Shown: positions 43,010 to 52,396 of the stretch, piece by piece
Layout of the letters: each line of letters opens with the position of its first letter
How positions within the stretch are numbered: the first letter of the stretch is position 1
From: an uncultured Dorea sp.
GTDB lineage: Bacteria > Bacillota_A > Clostridia > Lachnospirales > Lachnospiraceae
Assembly (NCBI GenBank): GCA_910579015.1
Contig: CAJTRO010000017.1
Coordinates: forward strand, 8,700 to 68,211
Reading direction: 5' to 3'
DNA length: 59,512 bases
Translations under genes and position numbers: made by a program
The notes under the pieces: generated by a model
The model's database searches: none
Seen by the model: only the letters and a program-made list of their open reading frames with translations
What the model was told of the DNA's origin: nothing

Positions 43010-45274
43010 TTATGCCAGATGCCAGATATCCTTATTGTAATCCTCGATCGTCCGGTCGGATGAGAAATATCCCGCCTTCGCAATATTGACCAGCATCTTC
43101 CTGCTCCATGCCTTCCGGTCCTCATATTCTGCCAGCGCACGGTCCTTCACCTCAATATACTCCTTCACATCCAGAAGCGTCATGAACCAGTCTTTATAGA
43201 TCAGCTCCGCATGGATCTGAAGCAGATGATACGGATCGCCGATCTTCATCATCTCCGGACTGATGATAAAGTTCACCAGTGTACGGATCTGCTCGTCCTC
43301 AATGTAGTAATCTGCCGCACGGTAATTACTCTTTGCATAATGCTCGATCACCTGCTCGCTGGATTCGCCGAAGATATAGATATTCTCATCTCCCACCAGC
43401 TCATGGATCTCCACATTGGCTCCGTCTTCCGTTCCAAGCGTCACCGCACCGTTCAGCATAAACTTCATATTACCGGTTCCCGACGCCTCCTTTGACGCCA
43501 GCGAAATCTGCTCGGAGATATCGCAGGCCGGGATCAGATGCTCCGCCATGGTCACATTGTAATTCTCCACCATGACAACCTTCAGATAAGGCGCCACATC
43601 CGGATCCTTACTGGTCAGCTCTTGCAGACACAGAATCATGTGGATAATATCCTTCGCGATCGAATATGCCGGCGCGGCCTTTGCTCCGAAGATCATGGTG
43701 ATCGGTGTCGCCGGCTTCTTTCCCGACTTGATCTCCAGATACTTATAGATCCCGTACAGCACGTTCATCTGCTGACGCTTATACTCGTGCAGACGCTTAA
43801 CCTGGATATCAAAGACAGAATCCGGATCAAGCTCAAGCCCCTGCGTCTCTTTCAGATATTCTGCCAGCTGTACCTTCTTCGTGTGCTTCACTTCCAGAAG
43901 CTTTGTAAGCGCGGCCTCATCTTCACAGCAGTCAAGCAGTCTCTCCAGCTGATTCGCATCCTTCTTGAAATCTTCTCCGATGTAGCTTTCAATCCACTCT
44001 ACCAGTTCCTTATTGCAATGCAGAAGCCATCTGCGGAAAGTAATACCATTGGTCTTGTTGTTGAATTTCTCCGGATAAATGTCATAGAACGGCTTCAGCT
44101 CCGAATTCTTAAGGATCTCCGTATGCAGAGCGGCCACCCCGTTGACACTGTGTCCAAAATGGATATCCATATTCGCCATGTGTACTCTGTTCTGGTCGTC
44201 TATAATGGCAACTCTCGGATCCGGATATCTGCCCTTCATGCGCATATTCAGGTCCTTGATGATTGGTACGATCTGCGGTGCAGCCTGCTCCAGATACTCG
44301 AGCGGCCACTTCTCCAGCGCCTCTGCAAGGATGGTATGGTTCGTATAAGCACAGGTCTTCTGCACGATCTCAATAGCCTCATTGAAATCGACACGCTTCT
44401 GTACCAGAAGGCGGATCAGCTCCGGAATAATCATGGATGGATGAGTATCGTTAATCTGGATCGCAACATGCTCATGGAGTCTGCGGAGGTCATACCCCTT
44501 CTCCTCGCATTCCTTCAAGATCAGCTGAGCGCCGCTTGAAACCATGAAATACTGCTGATATACTCGAAGCAGATTCCCTGCTCTGTCACTGTCGTCCGGA
44601 TACAGGAACAAGGTCAGGTTCTTGCTGATATCCTGCTTGTCAAACGAGATCCCGTCCCTGATGATCTCCTCATCCACACTCTCCACATCGAACAGATGGA
44701 GCTTGTTCTTCCCGTTGTCATACCCGGCCACATCAATGTCATAGAGCTTTGACGTCAGGGTAAAATCCTTGAACGGCACCTGGAAGCTGATACCAGTATC
44801 CGTAAGCCAGGACTGTGGTTCAATCCACGGATTCGGCGTCTCTTTCTGCTTATGCGCCTCAAACACCTGACGGAATAATCCCATATGATAATTAAGACCA
44901 ATACCGTCACCGCAAAGTCCCAGTGTTGCGATCGAATCCAAGAAACATGCGGCAAGCCTTCCAAGACCGCCGTTTCCAAGAGACGGCTCCGGTTCTATCT
45001 CCTCGATCGCAGACAGCTTCTTGCCGTTCTTCTCAAGAACTCTGGCCGCTTCGTCGTAGATCCCGAGATTGATCAGATTATTCGATAACAGTTTACCGAT
45101 CAGGAATTCTGCCGAGATGTAATACACCTTCTTATCTCCGGTAATATCCGGCGTCTCTTTTAATCTTTCTTTCGTGTATGCAAGCAGGGCGTAATAAATC
45201 TCCTGATCGCCTGCGTCCTTCACTTCTTTGTTCAATTCCTTCTGTAAAAATGTTGTCAGTTCATTCTCAAGCAT
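43010..45274 (-). CDS. glgP: Glycogen/starch phosphorylase
   Basis: 754 residues, GT35 family; phosphorolysis of alpha-1,4-glucan to glucose-1-phosphate. Conserved PEPSLGNGGLGRLAACFLDS, the ISFQVPFKDF and FDIQVKRLHEYKRQQMN segments, and the PLP-binding Lys in EASGTGNMKFMLNGAVTLG. Length is slightly below the usual 800-820. The start has GGAGG. Single gene; branching and debranching enzymes are absent from the window. Confidence 0.97.
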   Translation of the reverse strand: MLENELTTFLQKELNKEVKDAGDQEIYYALLAYTKERLKETPDITGDKKVYYISAEFLIGKLLSNNLINLGIYDEAARVLEKNGKKLSAIEEIEPEPSLGNGGLGRLAACFLDSIATLGLCGDGIGLNYHMGLFRQVFEAHKQKETPNPWIEPQSWLTDTGISFQVPFKDFTLTSKLYDIDVAGYDNGKNKLHLFDVESVDEEIIRDGISFDKQDISKNLTLFLYPDDSDRAGNLLRVYQQYFMVSSGAQLILKECEEKGYDLRRLHEHVAIQINDTHPSMIIPELIRLLVQKRVDFNEAIEIVQKTCAYTNHTILAEALEKWPLEYLEQAAPQIVPIIKDLNMRMKGRYPDPRVAIIDDQNRVHMANMDIHFGHSVNGVAALHTEILKNSELKPFYDIYPEKFNNKTNGITFRRWLLHCNKELVEWIESYIGEDFKKDANQLERLLDCCEDEAALTKLLEVKHTKKVQLAEYLKETQGLELDPDSVFDIQVKRLHEYKRQQMNVLYGIYKYLEIKSGKKPATPITMIFGAKAAPAYSIAKDIIHMILCLQELTSKDPDVAPYLKVVMVENYNVTMAEHLIPACDISEQISLASKEASGTGNMKFMLNGAVTLGTEDGANVEIHELVGDENIYIFGESSEQVIEHYAKSNYRAADYYIEDEQIRTLVNFIISPEMMKIGDPYHLLQIHAELIYKDWFMTLLDVKEYIEVKDRALAEYEDRKAWSRKMLVNIAKAGYFSSDRTIEDYNKDIWHLA

Positions 45275-45323
45275 AATATACCTCCATTACTCCCTGTCCA
45301 GGCGTACCCGCCTGTCCATAATC

Positions 45324-45638
45324 TTACTCTGCTGATACGGCTCCTGCCTTCTCTACCTGGGCAATCGCAGCCTTCTGCATCGGAATACGGCAGTTACGGT
45401 TGCTTCCAAACTCAACGATCACATCACTGTCACTGATATCAATAATCACTCCATAAAAACCGCTCGTCGTAAGTACGGTATCGCCTACTTCCATCTCTGC
45501 GATCATAGACTGGATACGCTTCTGTTCCTTCTTCTGCGGCCTCAAGAAAATGAAGTAAAAACCGCCGAAAATAACTACATATACAAGAATTACTAACGTC
45601 CAGCTTCCTCCTGCACTTTGCGTTGCTAATGTGTACAT
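45324..45638 (-). CDS. yajC: Preprotein translocase accessory subunit YajC
   Basis: 104 residues; Sec-SecDF accessory. One N-terminal helix (SWTLVILVYVVIFGGFYFIF) then RPQKKEQKRIQSMIAEMEVGD and TTSGFYGVIIDISDSDVIVE, typical YajC. The ATG at 45638 follows AGGAGGAAGG; the longer reading adds 17 residues without a site. Downstream of tgt (77 bases), the usual tgt-yajC order. Confidence 0.95.
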   Translation of the reverse strand: MYTLATQSAGGSWTLVILVYVVIFGGFYFIFLRPQKKEQKRIQSMIAEMEVGDTVLTTSGFYGVIIDISDSDVIVEFGSNRNCRIPMQKAAIAQVEKAGAVSAE

Positions 45639-45715
45639 AATCCTTCCTCCTAATATCTGTCTTAAAAAAACACTATTGCTATCATACACAATAATCAGAC
45701 ATACATCAAGTAAAT

Positions 45716-46846
45716 TTATGGAATTCTTATCATTTTCATGATTTTTTGCGATTTATATTCCTGGTAACGATCTTCTTCGATCGCTTCTCGGATCTCCTCC
45801 ATCATCGTATTGTAGAAATACAGATTGTGGAGCACGCAGAGCCGCATCCCCAGCATCTCCTTCGCCTTCAGCAGATGGCGGATATAGGCACGGGAATAGG
45901 TCCGGCAGGCAGGGCACTGACACCCCTCCTCGATCGGCCCCTCATCCAGCTCATACCGGGCGTTAAAGAGGTTCAATTTCCCCTGATTGGTATAGACATG
46001 TCCATGCCTTCCGTTCCGGCTTGGATACACGCAGTCAAAGAAATCAACTCCCCGGTCGACCGCCTCGAGAATATTCGCCGGCGTGCCGACGCCCATAAGA
46101 TATGTCGGCTTCTCAAGAGGCAGATACGGCACCACTGCATCCAGGATCCGGTACATATCTTCATGCGATTCGCCAACCGCAAGCCCTCCTATGGCATAAC
46201 CGTCCAGATCAAGCTTCGCGATCTCCTGTGCATGGCGGATACGGATGTCCTCATAGATACCGCCCTGATTGATCCCGAACAACATCTGCTTTTGATTTAT
46301 CGTATCCGCAAGTCCGTTCAGCCTGTTCATCTCATCCTTACACCGAACAAGCCAGCGGGCAGTCCTGGCCACAGACCGCTCCATATAGTCCCGGTCCGCA
46401 ACACTCGACGGACACTCGTCGAATGCCATCGCGATCGTGGAAGCCAGATTGGACTGGATCCTCATACTCTCCTCCGGCCCCATGAATATCTTTCTGCCGT
46501 CTATATGGGAATGAAAATACACTCCCTCTTCCTTAATCTTTCTTAATCCTGCCAGAGAAAAAACCTGGAAGCCGCCGGAGTCCGTAAGGATCGGCTTGTC
46601 CCAGACCATAAATCTGTGGAGCCCTCCAAGCTTCTTCACCACCTCATCTCCCGGCCGGACATGAAGATGGTAGGTATTGGAAAGCTCCACCTGAGTCTTA
46701 ATGTTCAAAAGATCGTCCGTCGACACCGCGCCCTTGATGGCGGCCGCGGTTCCGACATTCATAAATACAGGCGTCTCAATAACCCCGTGTACTGTGTGCA
46801 ATCTTCCTCTCTTGGCAAGACCATCTCTTTTCAATAATTCATACAT
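45716..46846 (-). CDS. tgt: tRNA-guanine transglycosylase
   Basis: 376 residues; inserts preQ1 at position 34 of GUN-anticodon tRNAs. TDSGGFQVFSLAGLRKI with the nucleophile region, ALGGLAVGES-like YAIGGLAVGESHEDM, DCVYPSRNGRHGHVYT and the C-terminal zinc motif CQCPACRTYSRAYIRHLLKA with VLHNLYFYN. The start has AAGGAG. Operon tgt-yajC. Confidence 0.97.
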   Translation of the reverse strand: MYELLKRDGLAKRGRLHTVHGVIETPVFMNVGTAAAIKGAVSTDDLLNIKTQVELSNTYHLHVRPGDEVVKKLGGLHRFMVWDKPILTDSGGFQVFSLAGLRKIKEEGVYFHSHIDGRKIFMGPEESMRIQSNLASTIAMAFDECPSSVADRDYMERSVARTARWLVRCKDEMNRLNGLADTINQKQMLFGINQGGIYEDIRIRHAQEIAKLDLDGYAIGGLAVGESHEDMYRILDAVVPYLPLEKPTYLMGVGTPANILEAVDRGVDFFDCVYPSRNGRHGHVYTNQGKLNLFNARYELDEGPIEEGCQCPACRTYSRAYIRHLLKAKEMLGMRLCVLHNLYFYNTMMEEIREAIEEDRYQEYKSQKIMKMIRIP

Positions 46847-46900
46847 GGTCTTTCGCTCCTTATACTGCGTTCGTCATACAAACACTTCTAATCAAATATA

Positions 46901-49015
46901 TCAATAATGGCATATTACCGGCATACCGTCCATAAGCAGTTCATACAGCTGTCCGGCAACACTGGTCGGCAGATTCACACAGCCGTGCGATCCGTGCGTC
47001 CGATACCTCTGTCCTCCAAACGACGCCTGCCAGGACGCATCATGGAATCCGATGCCTCCGTTAAACGGCATCCAGTATTTGACCGGCGTCTCATACTCGT
47101 AGGTGCCGTCCGGCCGTTTCGTCCCTCTTAATGTCCGGTTCCTCTGCTTCCATGCCAGAGAATACCACCCCTGCGGCGTTGCGTTCCCTCTGTTGGGATT
47201 GCCGGTCACGCAGTCCGATTGCAGAACCACCTGTCCGTTCTGGATAAAATACATCCTCTGATTCGTCAGGTCAACCTCCGCATAGGTACTTCCCACGTCG
47301 CTGTCTCCATGACTTGCTCCACGGCTGGAAAAATTGGCCTCTCTGGTCACCGTCTCTCCATTCTGGACATTGGCAAGCAGTGCGTTGAACTCCGCTTCCT
47401 GGTCAATCTGCCAGCCATAACCGCCTCCCTCTACCGTGACCACATTGCCTGTTGCTGTCGTGAACGACCGCGCACGCCCCTTTGTATTATACTTATCCGC
47501 CAACGACTGTACATATGCACGGACCGCCTCCTGATTGAAGGCCACGTTCATCTCTGCGTCTACCGTCACCCACTGGGATATGACAGACGCATCCACAACC
47601 TCCGTATGCGGATTGAAGTCATAAGTAACATTCGCGCCAAGATAGCTGTTCATGGCATCCTTTGCCGCCACAACCTCCGGGGAGTCCGACAAGAACCTCG
47701 GCAGGGCATAGCACCCGCTCTTGGCAAGATCCAGAGAGGGCCTGAACCCGCTGATTGCTTCTGCCACCTTCGCATGAAACACCTCTGTATTGATCTGCGT
47801 CCCCACAATCTCCGGCGCGACCACGAACTGTCCATCCTGAAACTGCGGATGTGCGTCTGTAGAGGGCGTCTGTGTCTCGGGATTCATACACCCAAGCCCC
47901 GCGACCGCCTCCGCAAGAGCCGTCTCGTCATACTTCACGCCGATCTCCATCTTAATCTCCGGGTGCTTCCACAAGGACTTCGGCCACAGGAAATTCTCCT
48001 GCTCCTCCATAAACTCCTCAAGCTGGCCGCCCGGCACATACTCTATGGCAATCGCCGATCCATGAATGGCTTCCCGGCCTCCCTGTGATTCTTCCAGTGT
48101 CAGGGTATAATCCGAGACTTGCTTCTTCATGTAGTCCTCTACCTGCTCCACACTCTTCATGGAACAATCCATCCCGTTTATCTTCGTGTTAAACATGAAA
48201 TGACTGTTAAAGAAAACAGCGAATCCAATATATGCGGCCGCGGCCGTTCCCAGAAGCCCTGCCGCGGCGATCGCCGCAATCTTCACACCATTATACTTCC
48301 TTTTGTTCCTTCGGCCTCTTCTGCCCCGCTGGTCCTCTTCATCACGGACGTCTTCTTCTCTGCTGTCCTCATCACGGCCATCTTCTTCTCTGCTGTCTTC
48401 ATCGTCTGTATATTCTGATTCCCAATCGTCGTCATCTGCTCTTTCATTCCGGCTGTCAGATTTTCTGCCGCCCTTCCCGGCGATCCCGGCCTCTCCATTG
48501 CGGCGATCCCTGGCGCTTTCGGCTTCTCCATTACGGCGATCCCCGGAGCTTTCGGCCTCTCCATTGCGGCGATCCCCGGAGCTTCCGGCTTCCTCTGACT
48601 TACTCACGCGGCCTGATCCAGAAATACCTTCATCAGCAGATACATCAGTCCGGTCAGGATCTTTCTTACGCGGCTTCCTTTTCTTCGGAGAGTCTGAAGC
48701 CTCTTTCTGAATCTCTTCACCGGATCCTTCTTCATAAATCTCATCTGCGGCCGCTTCTTTGGGCGGCGCTTTCCTGACAGAAGTCTTTCTGCCGGAATCA
48801 GCGCTGTTATCTGACGACCTCTTACCGGAAGGTCTCTTCTTCGCCGTCCCCTGGTCAGCAGATTTCCTGCCGGACGATTTCCTGCGCACAGCTTCATCTC
48901 TATCATCCATTCTCCTGAAAGTTTCTGGTTTGTTATGGTCGTCCAAGATCCCCCGCATAGCCTCTTCCATAGTCTGCGCGATCATCTCTTCCGTCCTTTT
49001 ATCTCTACTGCCCAT
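46901..49015 (-). CDS. L,D-transpeptidase (YkuD) with long disordered cytoplasmic tail
   Basis: 704 residues from the ATG at 49015. Residues 1-245 are cytoplasmic, highly charged and repetitive, with an 11-residue tandem repeat (GEAESSGDRRN-type) and acidic blocks. A single helix (about 246-269, AAIAAAGLLGTAAAAYIGFA) crosses the membrane. Outside are two PG_binding_4-type domains and a YkuD domain with HGSHGCVNLPTSVAGQLYEL, holding catalytic His and Cys. It forms 3-3 cross-links in peptidoglycan or attaches proteins to it. The tail is unusually long for the family. Single gene downstream of nothing obvious; the promoter was not identified. Confidence 0.92.
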   Translation of the reverse strand: MGSRDKRTEEMIAQTMEEAMRGILDDHNKPETFRRMDDRDEAVRRKSSGRKSADQGTAKKRPSGKRSSDNSADSGRKTSVRKAPPKEAAADEIYEEGSGEEIQKEASDSPKKRKPRKKDPDRTDVSADEGISGSGRVSKSEEAGSSGDRRNGEAESSGDRRNGEAESARDRRNGEAGIAGKGGRKSDSRNERADDDDWESEYTDDEDSREEDGRDEDSREEDVRDEEDQRGRRGRRNKRKYNGVKIAAIAAAGLLGTAAAAYIGFAVFFNSHFMFNTKINGMDCSMKSVEQVEDYMKKQVSDYTLTLEESQGGREAIHGSAIAIEYVPGGQLEEFMEEQENFLWPKSLWKHPEIKMEIGVKYDETALAEAVAGLGCMNPETQTPSTDAHPQFQDGQFVVAPEIVGTQINTEVFHAKVAEAISGFRPSLDLAKSGCYALPRFLSDSPEVVAAKDAMNSYLGANVTYDFNPHTEVVDASVISQWVTVDAEMNVAFNQEAVRAYVQSLADKYNTKGRARSFTTATGNVVTVEGGGYGWQIDQEAEFNALLANVQNGETVTREANFSSRGASHGDSDVGSTYAEVDLTNQRMYFIQNGQVVLQSDCVTGNPNRGNATPQGWYSLAWKQRNRTLRGTKRPDGTYEYETPVKYWMPFNGGIGFHDASWQASFGGQRYRTHGSHGCVNLPTSVAGQLYELLMDGMPVICHY
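48489..48587. repeat. 33-bp tandem repeat in the L,D-transpeptidase gene
   Basis: Three full units of 33 bp (48489-48521, 48522-48554, 48555-48587) with partial copies at both ends, differing at few bases. Being a multiple of three, each keeps frame and encodes EAESSGDRRNG-like 11-mers. Copy number could vary between strains by slippage without breaking the gene. Confidence 0.85.
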
Positions 49016-49226
49016 CAGCCCCACACCTCTAAAAAAATATCATACTTATTCATTATAATATGCACATATTTAATTGTACAGGAAAAACAACGAAAAAATA
49101 ATGAATATTTCCTGTAGATATTGCATTTTTATTACAAACATATTACGGCATATTACGACACCAGCCGGCAGCCGCCGACAATAAGCAATAACGCCACTTG
49201 CCCCTTCCATACGATAAAAGTATATG

Positions 49227-49257
49227 CTAAAATATTCCACATAAACACTAAAATATT
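49227..49257 (+). promoter_or_regulatory. Direct repeats upstream of aroC
   Basis: CTAAAATATT occurs at 49227-49236 and 49248-49257, start-to-start 21 bp, two helical turns. They are 37-67 bases before the aroC ATG and each contains a -10-like TAAAAT. They could be promoter elements or same-face binding sites. The rest of 49025-49293 shows nothing clear. Confidence 0.35.
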
Positions 49258-49293
49258 TAGACAGAAATTTTCTATTTTTAAGGAGGCTGAATT

Positions 49294-50394
49294 ATGGCTG
49301 GCTCAACATACGGCACTTTATTTTCAATCACAACATGGGGGGAATCCCACGGACCGGCGATCGGCGTGGTTGTCGACGGATGCCCGGCAGGGATCTCTCT
49401 GACCAGGGAGGACATACAACAATTTCTCGACAGGAGAAAACCAGGGCAGAGTAAGTTTACCACTGCCAGGAAGGAAAGTGATCAGGCCGAGATTCTGTCC
49501 GGAGTATTCGAAGGCAGAACCACCGGCGCCCCCATCTCCATCCTCGTCTCCAATCAGGATCAGCGTTCACGGGATTACGGCAAGATCAAAGACTGCTACC
49601 GCCCCGGACATGCAGATTATACGTTTGACGCCAAATACGGTTTCCGGGATTACCGCGGAGGAGGCCGGACCTCCGGCAGAGAGACGATCGGCCGTGTCGC
49701 CGCCGGTGCGATCGCATCAAAGCTTCTTGATCAGCTCGGTATCCGCGTCACGGCATATACCAAATCTATCGGTACAATTACCGTGCCTGAAACCAGCTAT
49801 GATCATGGATGCATACAGAACAATCCCTTATATATGCCGAATCTGGAATATGCCCGGAAGGCTTCTGCTTATCTGGAAGAATGTGTGAAAAATAAGGACT
49901 CCTGCGGCGGTATCATCGAATGTGTCGTGACCGGTATGCCCGCCGGCATAGGAGAGCCTGTATTTGAGAAATTAGACGCAAGCCTTGCAAAAGCCATTAT
50001 GTCTGTCGGCGCCGTCAAGGGTGTGGAGATCGGCGGCGGATTTCAGACGGCACAGATGCAGGGAAGCACGAACAATGACGCGTTCTGCCGGGATGATGAC
50101 AGAATAATGAAAAGAACCAACCATTCAGGCGGTACGCTTGGCGGCTTAAGCGACGGAAGCCCTATCATCCTGAGAGCCGCGGTGAAGCCGACTCCTTCCA
50201 TCTCCCAGGAACAAGATACCGTGGATATCCACGGGGATCCGGTTAAGATCGCCATCACCGGAAGGCACGATCCGGTAATTGTTCCAAGGGCTGTCGTCGT
50301 CGTTGAAGCCATGACGGCGGTCACCGTCGCGGATCTTCTGATGCGCAACATGACGGCAAGGATGGAATATCTGGAAGAAATCTATAATAAGTGA
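49294..50394 (+). CDS. aroC: Chorismate synthase
   Basis: 366 residues; converts EPSP to chorismate using reduced FMN. Signature blocks GTLFSITTWGESHGPAIGVV, RPGHADYTFDAKYGFRDYRG, GRTSGRETIGRVAAGAIASK and NHSGGTLGGLSDGSPIILRA. The start has AAGGAGG. Single plus-strand gene, facing the GNAT gene across a small hairpin. Confidence 0.98.
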   Translation: MAGSTYGTLFSITTWGESHGPAIGVVVDGCPAGISLTREDIQQFLDRRKPGQSKFTTARKESDQAEILSGVFEGRTTGAPISILVSNQDQRSRDYGKIKDCYRPGHADYTFDAKYGFRDYRGGGRTSGRETIGRVAAGAIASKLLDQLGIRVTAYTKSIGTITVPETSYDHGCIQNNPLYMPNLEYARKASAYLEECVKNKDSCGGIIECVVTGMPAGIGEPVFEKLDASLAKAIMSVGAVKGVEIGGGFQTAQMQGSTNNDAFCRDDDRIMKRTNHSGGTLGGLSDGSPIILRAAVKPTPSISQEQDTVDIHGDPVKIAITGRHDPVIVPRAVVVVEAMTAVTVADLLMRNMTARMEYLEEIYNK

Positions 50395-50410
50395 TCAAAG
50401 TGATCCTCAG

Positions 50411-50445
50411 CCGGCGGCTCCTGTCAGCTTATCTACAGCCGCCGG
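50411..50445. terminator. Hairpin between aroC and the GNAT gene
   Basis: CCGGCGGCT (50411-50419) and AGCCGCCGG (50437-50445) pair around a 17-base loop, in the 68-base gap between converging genes. There is no T-run, so its efficiency as a terminator is doubtful. Confidence 0.4.
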
Positions 50446-50462
50446 TATGTCTGTTACATCTC

Positions 50463-51032
50463 TCACAAAATGTACCCCATATCAATGCGCACTTCCTTGC
50501 GCTCTCTGTCATTATTCGAATAACAACAGCTGTCAAATCCGATCAGTTCAAAGCCTTCCTTCTCATAGAAGCTGATCGCCGCCGTATTGCAGGACTGGGT
50601 TTCAAGAATAACCGCTCTCCGATGCTCCTTTGCCGCCTGCTCCTTTGCCACAGCCATAAGCCGGTGTCCGATCCCCTGTCTTCTAAAGTCCTCATGCACC
50701 CACAATTCCGTCACCATCAGACGGTTGCTCCACTCCTCCGGACAGGTCTCAATACATGCGGCCAGCCTTCGCTCACCGTTGTCTTCCATTACAATTCCCC
50801 ACGCAGAAGCCTTCTCCCAATGAGGCTGATATAACCTATCCGGGAAATCGTACTCCTCCGGATAATGGGTTACGGGCGTATCGAAACGCTGTTTCTGCAT
50901 CCTGACATTGAATCCGTAAGCGTCCCTTTCTATCTGCACATCGTAATATTCCTCTGTTGTATACCTCATAGGTATCACCGTTCCCTCCCACTCTTCCTTT
51001 GGAAGGAAAATAATTTTTAAATCTTCTTCCAT
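50463..51032 (-). CDS. GNAT-family N-acetyltransferase
   Basis: 189 residues from ATG 51032 (AGGTGAG upstream). C-terminal acetyl-CoA fold: LMVTELWVHEDFRRQGIGHR (motif A, RRQGIG) and AVILETQSCNTAAISFYEKE, ending with FELIGFDSCCYSNND. The substrate is unknown. GC content resembles the chromosome, unlike the methyltransferase gene upstream of it. Confidence 0.88.
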   Translation of the reverse strand: MEEDLKIIFLPKEEWEGTVIPMRYTTEEYYDVQIERDAYGFNVRMQKQRFDTPVTHYPEEYDFPDRLYQPHWEKASAWGIVMEDNGERRLAACIETCPEEWSNRLMVTELWVHEDFRRQGIGHRLMAVAKEQAAKEHRRAVILETQSCNTAAISFYEKEGFELIGFDSCCYSNNDRERKEVRIDMGYIL

Positions 51033-51066
51033 CAATCTCACCTGTTCTTATCTTCATTTTCTCCGT

Positions 51067-51864
51067 TTACGGCTTTCTTGCAAGCTGTAGGTCAATAGTA
51101 TCATATATGGTAAATGTTCCGCCGTAATGATCGATCGTCTCCTCTATTTTCGCAAAAAATTCTGTTCTTATCTTCTCTTCAATTGCAATGTGGTCTGAAT
51201 ACGTCCCCAATAACTCCACATACTCCTTAGCCGAAAATGTTCTCGTCCGATAAAACATTCTGTGTCTTATATCTACAAAGCCGTATTTTTCCGCAATCTG
51301 AGCTCTGTAGACCGCCTGTTCTTCACTATATTCCATTCCGGCTTTCACTTCTTTGCCATAGAACGCGCAATAATACTTGGAATACAGCTTATCAATCTCT
51401 GCTGAAAGAACGGGGTTGTCCTTATCCCGATACGGATGATTGGCAAATCTTGCAAAAGCTCCGCCAGGTTTCAACATAGTGTAAACTTTTGAATACCCGA
51501 TATCTTCCGGCACCCAGTGAAACGCAGACGCAGAGTAAACTAAGTCATATTGAGAATCGGGCAAAGAGACATTTTCAAATCTTTCTGTTATAACTGAAAA
51601 ATTATCATATTCCTCAAACTTTTTCTCACATAATCTCGAGAAATTCTCTCCATATTCTACCGCGGTCAGACTGCATCCGGTTTTTAGAATCGGTAATGCC
51701 GCCTGTCCCCCTCCGATCCCCACCTCAACAACATAAGAGGATTCATCAATGGCAATATACTCAAAAAGCATTTTGTAAAGATCATCCGGATACCCAGGAC
51801 GAAATTTTTCGTATGTAGATGCAACCGTGTCAAATGCCCATTCCAAACCTTTTATTACCGGCAT
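51067..51864 (-). CDS. SAM-dependent class I methyltransferase
   Basis: 265 residues from ATG 51864 (AAAGGAAGG site). SAM site: SSYVVEVGIGGGQAALPILK (motif I GxGxG-like), acidic second strand LTAVEYGEN, and LPDSQYDLVYSASAFHWVPE (motif IV, methyltransferase_11 type). The substrate is unknown. The gene and what lies beyond it to 52.7 kb are clearly richer in A+T than the flanks, suggesting transfer from another source. Confidence 0.88.
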   Translation of the reverse strand: MPVIKGLEWAFDTVASTYEKFRPGYPDDLYKMLFEYIAIDESSYVVEVGIGGGQAALPILKTGCSLTAVEYGENFSRLCEKKFEEYDNFSVITERFENVSLPDSQYDLVYSASAFHWVPEDIGYSKVYTMLKPGGAFARFANHPYRDKDNPVLSAEIDKLYSKYYCAFYGKEVKAGMEYSEEQAVYRAQIAEKYGFVDIRHRMFYRTRTFSAKEYVELLGTYSDHIAIEEKIRTEFFAKIEETIDHYGGTFTIYDTIDLQLARKP

Positions 51865-51935
51865 AGCAACCTTCCTTTCATTCCTTATCAGTACAGTCAA
51901 TCGCATGAACATCAAAAATGCTCTGCCTGAAATAT

Positions 51936-52178
51936 TTAACATATTTCTTTTAAGTACGTTTCTGCTGTTTCTTCTGTCAGACCAAACTTTTCACAGATTT
52001 GTTTCAGAATAACGTCACTTGATATTTGCAGCTCTTTCAGTGTTAAAATCATAGCTGTTATTCCTTTATCAATTCCCTTTTGAATTCCTTTCTCCTCCAC
52101 ACCCTTACTTAAATTACACATAAGCGACACCTCACTTTCCAAGGCTAAAGTCATTTTAATATGAAAATCTTCCTCCAA
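51936..52178 (-). pseudogene. C-terminal remnant of an Rpn-family PD-(D/E)XK nuclease/transposase gene
   Basis: 80 residues only; the family is usually about 250-330. The segment ESEVSLMCNLSKGVEEKGIQ followed by KGIDKG repeats and a helical tail is the typical C-terminus of Rpn-type recombination-promoting nucleases. The nuclease domain is absent. The first ten residues probably come from sequence past the breakpoint. It abuts, and slightly overlaps, a LytTR remnant on the other strand. Confidence 0.65.
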
Positions 52179-52396
52179 TATACGGAATTCTTTATGAGGA
52201 AAAAACGAAAGAATTGATCCGCACGGGAAGCTTTCTCTCTGTCCATAAATCCTTTCTGATTAATTTAAACTATGTCAGAAAACTATCCCCAAACAATGTC
52301 ACAATGGTCAGCGGCGATAGTATTCCCATCAGCAAAAAGAGCTCCTTTCAGGTAAAAAAAGAATATCTGTCATTTATATCGGAACAATACAAATGA
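52160..52396 (+). pseudogene. LytTR DNA-binding domain remnant
   Basis: The frame is open from just after a stop at 52157-52159 to the TGA at 52394. It encodes about 78 residues with the LytTR core ELIRTGSFLSVHKSFLINLN and YVRKLSPNN, then ISKKSSFQVKKEYLSF. In AgrA-like regulators this is the C-terminal half; the receiver domain is missing and there is no good start codon. It appears to be the broken end of a two-component regulator gene. Confidence 0.65.

Noticed and set aside
48479..48593. Regular 33-bp repeats considered as a CRISPR array
   Set aside because: Units are contiguous without spacers, in frame within a gene and not identical; no cas genes nearby.
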